Below are positions 17,199 through 23,626 of a stretch of DNA of 25,798 nt, one piece after another; the first letter of the stretch is position 1, and the number at the start of each line of letters is the position of its first letter. A program made the position numbers and the translations under genes. Source of the stretch: an uncultured bacterium (GTDB lineage Bacteria > Hydrogenedentota > Hydrogenedentia > Hydrogenedentales > JAEUWI01); assembly GCA_937895305.1 (NCBI GenBank), contig CALAXS010000503.1, positions 1 through 25,798 on the forward strand, given 5' to 3'. Under the pieces are notes generated by a model, which did no database searches, had not been told where the DNA came from, and worked only from the letters and a program-made list of their open reading frames with translations.

Positions 17199-18542
17199 TT
17201 ATTTTGAAAGCCGGGTGTCGAGGATGGGGTGGATAGCGTGTGCAACGGCCTGTGCGCCTTCTTCGGTGAAGTGGCAGTCGTCGTAGAAGTAAGCGTCTGT
17301 ACCGTTCAGGCTGTCGAGGTTTACACAGGGGATCTTGTTTTGCTCGCACAGGCTAAGCAGACATTGGTTATAGGCGTCGATCCCCTGGCGGAGGGCTTCG
17401 ATGCTGAGGTAGCGGTCATCCTTGAGCCAGCCGAACCAGCAGCGTTCTTCGAGGCTTGGGTCAAGATCCTTTTTCCACAAGACGGGCTGGGTAGTGAAGA
17501 TGATTTTCAGGTTACGACGTTTGGCGTGGGCAATGAGGCTTTCGAGGCGCACCCTGTAGCTCTGTAGTCCTGCGGTGAGGTCAGGGAGATCCGGGGTGAG
17601 TGTGGCGGCTACACGTTTCTGACGGCGGATGTGGTATTCCTCTCCCCCAATCCCTTCGTGGGTTTCTTTGGGTGGGGCCAGGATTACCTGGTTGCGTTCG
17701 CGACGGAGTACACGGTAGAGCTGGAGCATGTAGGGGCGGGTCCAGTAGGGTGCATAACCGCTCTTTTGCACCACGTCGCTTTCGATTGGGGTTACTTCAG
17801 GTGTAACGGCCTCTTGAAAGCGTTTGTATTTAATTTTCTCTTCTTCACCTGCGATGAAGCGCCAGTAGTCGTTGATGCCTATCTGTAGGATGACACCATT
17901 AACCGTATCGAGGAGGGGGGAGCTGGCCATAAACTGAATATGCTCGTGGGTGTCGAAACCGCTGATACCGACATTACCAATCCAAACGCCCGGGTTTTGT
18001 TGTTGGGTCATGAGTCGGGCTTGCCAGGTTTTGGTGTCGTCGAGGTACATGCATTCGGTGGTGCTACCGCCGATGGTGAGCCATTGTTCTTCGCCGGGTT
18101 TGGGGGCGCGGGGCGCGCGGATGCCCCGGGCGTTGGTCGTGAAGTGAATGGGGTCGTGCATGGTCGGGAGATAGTCGGGATCGGGGTGAAACACTTTTTT
18201 GATGTTGGCCCCACGGGTATGAAAGAAGGCATCGGTGTTGTGCCGTTGCAGAAGAACGCCTGCACCAAAGTCGAGGAGAAGGATAGCGATGATGCCACTG
18301 ATGATTAGCAGCGTGCGTTCCCGGTCGCCTCTCCCCCACGCTTGTTGTAGCCGGGGAATCTTAAAGCTGGCGATGGTGAGGAGTGCCAGTGTGATGAACA
18401 GGATGAAGCCCGTGTGGGCGATGATGCCTTCGGGTCGCCAGCCGATCAGGAGGGCGATTCCTGTTTCGATGCCCAGGATAATGAGTAGTACAACAAGGAT
18501 CCACAGGCTGATGCGGGTGGGGTGTTGTTGCGTTACTGGCAT
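17199..18542 (-). CDS. Membrane-anchored SGNH/GDSL hydrolase
   Basis: 447 aa from ATG 18542, preceded by GAGGA. A GTG at 18644 would add 34 Pro/Ser-rich residues and is less likely. Three N-terminal transmembrane helices (about 13-35, 40-60, 77-98) precede an outer-face SGNH domain. Block I is LTIGGSTTE (Ser160), block II NVGISGFDTHEH, block III QIGINDYW (Asn224) and block V DDCH (Asp421, His424), so all four signature residues are present. Such enzymes deacylate or acylate surface glycans or lipids; SGNH domains also act alongside MBOAT acyltransferases, but none is visible here. It sits between paralogs C and D, suggesting it modifies the product of that system. The gene is convergent with C and divergent from D. 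Confidence 0.82.
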   Translation of the reverse strand: MPVTQQHPTRISLWILVVLLIILGIETGIALLIGWRPEGIIAHTGFILFITLALLTIASFKIPRLQQAWGRGDRERTLLIISGIIAILLLDFGAGVLLQRHNTDAFFHTRGANIKKVFHPDPDYLPTMHDPIHFTTNARGIRAPRAPKPGEEQWLTIGGSTTECMYLDDTKTWQARLMTQQQNPGVWIGNVGISGFDTHEHIQFMASSPLLDTVNGVILQIGINDYWRFIAGEEEKIKYKRFQEAVTPEVTPIESDVVQKSGYAPYWTRPYMLQLYRVLRRERNQVILAPPKETHEGIGGEEYHIRRQKRVAATLTPDLPDLTAGLQSYRVRLESLIAHAKRRNLKIIFTTQPVLWKKDLDPSLEERCWFGWLKDDRYLSIEALRQGIDAYNQCLLSLCEQNKIPCVNLDSLNGTDAYFYDDCHFTEEGAQAVAHAIHPILDTRLSK

Positions 18543-18833
18543 GGGCAGGGATTCCTCGAGGTTGGGGACAGCATAGCAAGATTGGAATGGGGATGCACTT
18601 TGCCCGTGGGGTGGCGGATTGGTGACCTGCCTATAGATGTTCACTAATTCGCTGCTAAAATCGATGCCACTGAATAACTCTCCAATTGCTGTTACCGCGA
18701 AACAGGAAATACAAACATCTTCCCCGCGAAGGCGGGGACCTCCGTTTCACCAATATAGACTAACCAGTCGAAGCAGTGGACTACCAATCAATTACGACTA
18801 CCTTTCCAAATTCAAGGTTTATAGCTACCAATC

Positions 18834-18895
18834 GGAGATTCCCGCCTACGCGGGAAATATATAAAAGCATCGTTACCGTGCAGACGGGGACCTCC
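18834..18895 (-). repeat. Dispersed repeat unit, family 1, copy 2
   Basis: Read on the minus strand it begins GGAGGTCCCCGTCTGCACGG and continues with an AT-rich core TTTATATATTTCCCGC before closing GGAATCTCC. The block order equals that at 1544-1599. A hairpin TTCCCGC/GCGGGAA is complete in this copy and shortened in the other. The flanking GATTGGTAGCTA is also shared. Confidence 0.6.
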
Positions 18896-18952
18896 GTGCT
18901 CTGGCTGGATACGGGTAATGGTCTTCTTTTTCCTGGGGCTGTATTTCATGGC

Positions 18953-18981
18953 TTTTGTTTGGGGGGAGTGCAACGTATAAT
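18953..18981 (+). promoter_or_regulatory. Possible promoter for paralog D
   Basis: A perfect -10 box TATAAT at 18976-18981 lies 17 bases after a poor -35 match, TTTTGT (18953-18958). The start codon of paralog D is at 18993, so a transcript starting about 7 bases after the -10 would have an untranslated leader of only about 5 nt. The lack of a Shine-Dalgarno in that interval would fit a leaderless transcript. The -35 is weak, so this is tentative. Confidence 0.35.
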
Positions 18982-18992
18982 CGGGAAACAGT

Positions 18993-20885
18993 ATGAAGAG
19001 TCCATGGGATAACAGAGTGCCGCTTTGGGTAGTAGGGTTGATCGCCTTGTGTGCGTTGCAGCCGTTGATGATCTATGGGGTGCAGAAGGCTTTTCCGCCG
19101 GAGGGGATGGTGGCGACGGGGTTGTCCATTCCTGACAGTGCTTTGTTTATGCATAGTATGGACGCGTGGCCGGAGATGAACTCGGCCTATGCGAACAGTG
19201 GACAAAAAATTGCCTATGATCTAGAAACGGGTGTAAAAGGTCGCAGCTTTTATAGCGTTCCCCACCTCTGGCTCTATGTGGTACTGGGAATTTTTACGGA
19301 CAGTAATAACCGCCTGGCATACGAAGTGCTGAACGGTGTGGGCGTATTTTGCTTGTTGCTGGTGGTGTATCGACTGCTCACCGTGCTAACCCCCAAACAT
19401 AGCAACAGTGCCTTCCTACTCTTTGTGCTGAGTGGCGGCCTGGGCAGCATTCACTATCTTCTCGCCCACTTCGCGGGCTGGTTCGACGACCCCGCCTATG
19501 CCGCATGGTTTTTTCGTGCCTGGGTTTATGGCCTGGCCGAGGGGCCCCACCTCAATCCCTTTCTTATCTTCCCCCGCGCCTATTACACCCTGTCCATAGC
19601 GGGGTGTTTCTGGGGTCTGCACCAGTTGATACGACATCCTCGCGGCACCAACATCCTCTCCATGATTTTAACGGCCTGTGTACTTGTAGCAGCCACCTTT
19701 CTCAATGTGCGCTTCGGGCTGTTCACGCTGGGGCTGATGACGCTGTATAGCCTGCTCAAGTTTTCGAATAACGAAGGGGTCTCCACCAGAGGTCTATACC
19801 CCCTCGTCTTCCCCATCCTCCTCGGCGCATTCCTGTCCTTTCTGCTCATGCAACAAAACCAGACCTCCATCGACAATCACCTTCAGGTCGCCAACATGGC
19901 CATGTGGTTCGGGCCTTTTGTGATGGCTGCGCTGGTCCACCTTATCATCGCCCTTCCCCTACTCCATCGTATCAAGACGGATACTCTTTGGGTACGACTG
20001 CTCTTGCGCCTCGGTCTCTATTACGTCTGGGCCTACGCCGGGTGCTATGTGTTGCATCAACTGTATTACGGTGGTCTCGGGCAGTTTAACGAGGGCGTTG
20101 TCGCGACGGCTGTATCCGATTTCGCATTGGTACTTGCCTTAGCATGTACAGCAATTCATACGGCCCGTACCCGGAAAAAAGAACACACCCTTACTACATC
20201 CACCGGGCAGGTGTTCGTCGCCCTATGGCTCCTGGGACTGGGTGCATTGAGCGTTTCTGCTTTCGGGCAGGGTGCTTTCTTGCAGTTCGGACCGCAACGC
20301 ATGCAGGTTTTTTTGTGGCTGCCCTTGTGTATCTTGACCGCACAAGGATTGCCGCAATTGAAATTACCCTTACGGCGTATGACGCAGGTGGTGCTCTATG
20401 GTGGCGGGGTGAGTTCTGTCGTCGTGGCTACAATAGTCTTTCAGGCGGGGCTGAGTGCAAGCCCCTGGCCAGGGCAGCGCACGCAGTGGATGATGGATTC
20501 CGATGCGAAGGCCCTCGAATATATTCAAATCAGTTTCTTTGACAACCAAAGCAAAGTCATCGCACCCTCCCCCATGAGTGATGTCATCGTGCAACAAAAA
20601 AGGAATGATGTCTTTTTTGGAATTGGCTCCTTCAACCTGACTCATGTGCCGTATAGGGAACTACGCACCTTGAACGACGAATTCTTTCACCCTGAAACGA
20701 CCACCATCACGCGCGAGCAAATACTCTATACATGGGTGGTGCACTGGGTGGTATGTTCCGAGACGTGGCCTGTGGATGGAAAGACGTTGGCGCAACTGGA
20801 TGCTACACCGTGGCTGAAACAATACTATCGCGAGGGGAATAGCCGGGTCTATGGTGTAGAGATTATGCGCGGTGGTCCAAAATAA
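18993..20885 (+). CDS. GT-C-like polytopic membrane protein, divergent paralog D
   Basis: 630 aa, the most diverged of the four paralogs. Conserved positions: GLSIPD (43-48), SAY (64-66, where others have SPY), VLSGGLGS (145-152), YGLAEG (179-184), PRAYYT (194-199), NVRFG (238-242), SDFALV (375-380), SAFGQG (422-427), GPQR (433-436) and a C-terminal domain opening VIAPSP (522-527). The block that reads YYGNW-x-x-GG-D/E in the others is YYGGLGQFNEG (358-368). The C-terminal end LAQLDATPWLK is nearly identical to B's LAQLDATPWLR. A change of specificity, or loss of one function, is possible. It is a solo + strand gene followed by the inverted repeat at 20919-21056. Confidence 0.7.
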   Translation: MKSPWDNRVPLWVVGLIALCALQPLMIYGVQKAFPPEGMVATGLSIPDSALFMHSMDAWPEMNSAYANSGQKIAYDLETGVKGRSFYSVPHLWLYVVLGIFTDSNNRLAYEVLNGVGVFCLLLVVYRLLTVLTPKHSNSAFLLFVLSGGLGSIHYLLAHFAGWFDDPAYAAWFFRAWVYGLAEGPHLNPFLIFPRAYYTLSIAGCFWGLHQLIRHPRGTNILSMILTACVLVAATFLNVRFGLFTLGLMTLYSLLKFSNNEGVSTRGLYPLVFPILLGAFLSFLLMQQNQTSIDNHLQVANMAMWFGPFVMAALVHLIIALPLLHRIKTDTLWVRLLLRLGLYYVWAYAGCYVLHQLYYGGLGQFNEGVVATAVSDFALVLALACTAIHTARTRKKEHTLTTSTGQVFVALWLLGLGALSVSAFGQGAFLQFGPQRMQVFLWLPLCILTAQGLPQLKLPLRRMTQVVLYGGGVSSVVVATIVFQAGLSASPWPGQRTQWMMDSDAKALEYIQISFFDNQSKVIAPSPMSDVIVQQKRNDVFFGIGSFNLTHVPYRELRTLNDEFFHPETTTITREQILYTWVVHWVVCSETWPVDGKTLAQLDATPWLKQYYREGNSRVYGVEIMRGGPK

Positions 20886-20918
20886 AAGTATCTAACGCAT
20901 TGTTGACTCAAAAAGGCG

Positions 20919-21056
20919 CGTCATTGCGAACCGAGTACAACGAGGTGTGGCAATCTGGCTTGGTCCGGTAGATGTTGGTGCCGGAGATATGGCGACCACT
21001 GTCCAGTCATCTGGACCAAGCTAGATTGCCACGTCGCTGCGCTCCTCGCAATGACG
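20919..21056. repeat. MITE-like inverted repeat, two half-units facing inward
   Basis: The left half-unit (20919-20966) runs CGTCATTGCGA ... GGCAATCTGGCTTGGTCC. The right half-unit (21013-21056) is its inverted counterpart, GGACCAAGCTAGATTGCC ... TCGCAATGACG. A unique spacer of 46 bases separates them. The half-unit is that of the 15160-15269 element, but the two halves face each other here instead of pointing outward. It lies just downstream of paralog D and could also fold as a transcript-end structure. Confidence 0.78.
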
Positions 21057-21062
21057 GGTGAG

Positions 21063-21082
21063 GTAGTACGGCTTTGTACTAC
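21063..21082. other. Small hairpin downstream of the TAG-split gene
   Basis: Perfect 7-base stem GTAGTAC/GTACTAC with a 6-base loop, 32 bases past the stop of the gene ending at 21115 and just after the inverted repeat. No T-run follows on either strand, so it is not a convincing terminator. Confidence 0.25.
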
Positions 21083-21114
21083 GCAAAGCGCGTGATGGAT
21101 CTTTATGGACAGAC

Positions 21115-21543
21115 CTATTCCAATCTGCGATTCCAGCCCGCGCCCTCGGGATTCATGGACTTAATATCGGTTGTCAGAGAAATATGGTTTTCGCGAAGTA
21201 GCTCTTTGAAATTCAGGCCAGGCAATCTATCAAAGCAATCGATGGTCATTCGATAACGTTCATCCCGCTCTGCAGTGGTCATTTCTGTTTTATGTTTATT
21301 GGCCTCGCGAAAAAAGTCACGCCAGAAATTCGGGCCGTATTGGGCCTCGCATTGAAACAGAATATAAGCGTGAATACGATCCACCTGGTTATTGGGGATG
21401 TCATTTGGAAAGGTGTAATCGAGGGCACGATAACGCTCAAAGGTCTCTCGCTGACCACGCATTGTGCTATCCAGACTCCTTTGAAATACCGGATTTGAAG
21501 CAACCTTCTGGCTGGCTTTTATGCCTATGCTCCAACCGACCAT
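21115..21543 (-). CDS. C-terminal part of the TAG-split ankyrin/metallopeptidase-like protein
   Basis: Read from ATG 21543 it gives 142 aa, but it is in the same frame as the gene ending at 21556: the codons between are TAG TTC GGT TGG GAA ATG. The joined protein would be about 413 aa. The part contains FGWEMVGWSIGIK (starting before the ATG), then HAYILFQCEAQYGPNFWRDFF, a pattern reminiscent of the C-terminal half of bacterial zinc-peptidase-like domains (large helical part with a buried Trp/Phe-rich helix). There is no convincing Shine-Dalgarno for the ATG. It probably does not function as a separate gene. Family assignment is tentative. Confidence 0.5.
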   Translation of the reverse strand: MVGWSIGIKASQKVASNPVFQRSLDSTMRGQRETFERYRALDYTFPNDIPNNQVDRIHAYILFQCEAQYGPNFWRDFFREANKHKTEMTTAERDERYRMTIDCFDRLPGLNFKELLRENHISLTTDIKSMNPEGAGWNRRLE

Positions 21544-21555
21544 TTCCCAACCGAA

Positions 21556-22356
21556 CTACGTGAAGTTGAAGTTATGTGCCATTTCTTCGATATAGCCGGA
21601 CACATGGGGGACGTGATGTTTACGCCATTCTTCATGTTGGTCAAGCTGTAGATTGCTGTCGTCGTACAAAATGGTGCAGTTGCTCGTCCCACCAAAAGCG
21701 TCCTCATGCCCAGGGGGAAAGTTATAGACAACGATAACGTATTGCGTATGTACACCCACCATTTCATAGAGTGCGTCATAGGCGTTGACGAGATAGGGGT
21801 GTACTATCGCCGCTTCCTTTTCAAAAGTTATTGGCGCGAAAAACCAGACGTGTTCACTTTTAAGTAGTGTAGCGGGTTGCCCGATGGTCTGTTCAAAACT
21901 GTGGAGGTCACGATATTTCAGGGAAGGATTCAAGCGGGTCCCGGTAGATGCTTCGACGGTAGCACCCGGAGTATCGGGAAGATACCCTGCAGTCTGGTTG
22001 TGGTTATTTCTAAGTGCCAGTACACGAGGCACATCACCCTGCCCATCAACGAGCATTGGGTCTGCACCCATGGAAAGCAACCCGGCGGTTGTCTGACCAT
22101 GCCCGTTTTCTGCTGCGTAATGCAATGGGGTACGGCCATATTCATCTTGGGCGTTTACGTTTGCCCCCGATGCCAGAGCGTCTTCTATGCTCGATAATTT
22201 ACCATCTCTAGCGGCGATATGAATGGGTGAATTTGTAAATTGTACTGTGGGAATTACAGGTGCATTAGGGCCACCTTCACCACGAAGCATGCCCGGAATG
22301 GGTAGGAGTACAAGGATGAATATAATTACAACCACACCTATGACCAATTGCTTCAT
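21556..22356 (-). CDS. Ankyrin-repeat membrane-anchored protein with metallopeptidase-like domain, truncated by in-frame TAG
   Basis: 266 aa up to a TAG at 21556-21558. An N-terminal membrane anchor (4-21) precedes two clear ankyrin repeats, SPIHIAARDGKLSSIEDALA (43-62) and GRTPLHYAAENGHGQTTAGL (74-93), plus a decayed third. A globular domain begins near 168 (HVWFFAPITFEKEAA) with GGTSNCTILYDD and, at 250-261, PHVSGYIEEMAH. That last segment looks like an HExxH zinc site with the first His replaced by Glu (EEMAH, 257-261); this comparison is inference. Start ATG 22356 has AGGA 8 nt upstream. It follows the O-methyltransferase gene by 27 bases and is probably cotranscribed with it. Confidence 0.65.
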   Translation of the reverse strand: MKQLVIGVVVIIFILVLLPIPGMLRGEGGPNAPVIPTVQFTNSPIHIAARDGKLSSIEDALASGANVNAQDEYGRTPLHYAAENGHGQTTAGLLSMGADPMLVDGQGDVPRVLALRNNHNQTAGYLPDTPGATVEASTGTRLNPSLKYRDLHSFEQTIGQPATLLKSEHVWFFAPITFEKEAAIVHPYLVNAYDALYEMVGVHTQYVIVVYNFPPGHEDAFGGTSNCTILYDDSNLQLDQHEEWRKHHVPHVSGYIEEMAHNFNFT

Positions 22357-22383
22357 TTTTTATTCCTATATACGCTTTTGGTT

Positions 22384-23274
22384 TTACTCGGGATAATAGA
22401 GAAAGTCCGCTTTCTTCCAGTCCTTCGCATCGAAGTCGCCAAGTTTGCGGGTGTAGCCGATGGCTGAATAGGTGGGGCTGAGGGGGAGTCCACAGCCGGA
22501 ACCGACAAAGCCGGGCGCGGCGCAGTGATGGGTTGCTTGCCACCAGGTGTCATCGAAGTAGACTTTGACGACATCGAGGTCGCCTGCATCGTCGGCGTAG
22601 ATATAGCCTCCTTCGATGAGGAGGGGCCAGAGGGCCTTGAGGCTATCCCGGGTAGAGGACACGAGGTCGACATCGAGGAAAGCGAAGGCGACGGGGTCGG
22701 TGAGTTGCTTCAGGGAATCCTCGAAAAAACCTTCTACGAAATCACAGGCTTCCATGTTGCCGAGGGTACGGATGTTGGATTCCACTTCTTCGCGAGCACC
22801 TTTGAACATGCCTTCTTTGTAGTGGCCGTATACGCCGGTATGGAGCCCCGTGTGGCGTTGTTCGTCGTCGTCGGGCAGGCCCTGAAAAGAATCACAGACC
22901 TTGAGCCTGCGCCCGGTCAAGGCACACACATGAGACAGGCTGGCGGAACTCGCCCCTTTCCATACGCCGCACTCCACCACATGGCCTTTGATTTCGGGGG
23001 GAATGGCGAGGATGGCTTCGGCGAGCATGAGGTGGACTACGGGTGCGGTGCCGGATTGAATGGTGTTGCTGATGTGCTGAAATTGTTGGACGAGGGTGGC
23101 GCGGGATTGTTTATCGAGGCCGTAGGCTGCACCTGCGTCGCTGTTGATGAAGCGCTCTATGTGGTGGGCGGTCCAGTCGCGTGCGCCGAGTCGGTTGAGT
23201 TCGCGCTGGATGATCCAGTTAAGGGGAGGCCGTGCGCAGGCGGCGTTATACATTTTTCGTAGCAGGGATTTCAC
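22384..23274 (-). CDS. TylF/MycF-family O-methyltransferase
   Basis: 296 aa. SAM motif VVECGVWKGASS (99-110), LKVCDSFQGLP (124-134), GMFKGAREEVESNI (155-168), GFFEDSL (182-188), FLDVDLVSSTRDSL (199-212) with the metal-binding aspartates, and GGYIYADDAG (222-231). This is the pattern of TylF-type Mg-dependent sugar O-methyltransferases, which act on macrolide sugars or polysaccharide sugars. In this setting it could methylate a surface glycan sugar. It uses a GTG start (23274) with GAGGT about 8 nt upstream; a later ATG at residue 8 has no such signal. It is the upstream partner of the TAG-split gene. Confidence 0.86.
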   Translation of the reverse strand: MKSLLRKMYNAACARPPLNWIIQRELNRLGARDWTAHHIERFINSDAGAAYGLDKQSRATLVQQFQHISNTIQSGTAPVVHLMLAEAILAIPPEIKGHVVECGVWKGASSASLSHVCALTGRRLKVCDSFQGLPDDDEQRHTGLHTGVYGHYKEGMFKGAREEVESNIRTLGNMEACDFVEGFFEDSLKQLTDPVAFAFLDVDLVSSTRDSLKALWPLLIEGGYIYADDAGDLDVVKVYFDDTWWQATHHCAAPGFVGSGCGLPLSPTYSAIGYTRKLGDFDAKDWKKADFLYYPE

Positions 23275-23429
23275 GGACTTTACCTCGACATGAACAGCAT
23301 AGGCAGCAGTCTAGCATCCGTAGTCGTGTATTGGTAGCCCGTAAAAATAACATTGCTGCCCATGAAGATTCCGTTAATTTACTACTGACGCTAAAAAACA
23401 CGCCGTTACGAGCCGTGCGCTTTGGTTTT

Positions 23430-23479
23430 CCGGGGCAGAGCCCCGGTGTATGCATTCCCAAGCAGAGCTTGGGAACGAG
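23430..23479 (+). repeat. Double-hairpin dispersed repeat, family 2, copy 2
   Basis: Two adjacent hairpins with stems CCGGGGC/GCCCCGG and TTCCCAAGC/GCTTGGGAA, each with loop AGA, ending in CGAG. Compared with the copy at 1763-1814 the stems are kept while the loops differ in length, as expected of sequences conserved as structure. Confidence 0.7.
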
Positions 23480-23501
23480 AAATCGGGTCAGGGGTAGTCC
23501 G

Positions 23502-23547
23502 AAAAATAAAAAAAAGGAGATGTCGGAAGGGGGCGCCCGACATCTCC
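23502..23547 (-). terminator. Rho-independent terminator of the cohesin-like gene
   Basis: On the minus strand an 11-base perfect stem, GGAGATGTCGG/CCGACATCTCC, with a 10-base loop is followed directly by TTTTTTTTATTTTTC. It lies about 80 bases past the stop of the gene at 23627-24757 and reads in the right direction for it. Confidence 0.9.
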
Positions 23548-23626
23548 GGTGAGGTGCTCACTCTGATAGGAACCAGAGTTTCGCAGAGATCGTATCAGCA
23601 GTCGGTACAGTGACCGCTGCGTAGAA

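Larger units (their letters stand above)
18543..18992. other. Divergent gap with repeats and candidate promoter
   Basis: About 450 bases between the SGNH gene and paralog D, with no credible gene. It holds the hairpin TCCCCGCGAAGGCGGGGA (18721-18738) and the dispersed unit at 18834-18895. A perfect TATAAT lies at 18976-18981, close to the start of paralog D. Short frames through the hairpins translate to repeat-type peptides (SSPRRRGPPF) and are not genes. Confidence 0.6.
23275..23626. other. Intergenic region with double-hairpin repeat and terminator
   Basis: About 350 bases. It contains a dispersed double hairpin at 23430-23479 and a strong minus-strand terminator at 23502-23547. Nothing else recognisable; the short open frames across it follow the repeat. 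Confidence 0.6.

Noticed and set aside
15160..21056. CRISPR array
   Set aside because: The repeats are inverted, few and unevenly spaced, with no regular spacers and no cas genes.
20886..21114. Small 60-codon gene at 21074-21256 on the + strand
   Set aside because: It begins in the hairpin region and runs antisense into the C-terminal part of the TAG-split gene; no Shine-Dalgarno.
21541..21560. Genome-wide TAG recoding (pyrrolysine or amber suppression)
   Set aside because: At least four well-supported genes in this window end in TAG in positions that fit their family lengths, so general recoding is unlikely. Local readthrough remains only as a low-probability option.
22525..23262. 245-codon frame on the + strand
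   Set aside because: Antisense shadow of the TylF-type methyltransferase, which has full family motifs.
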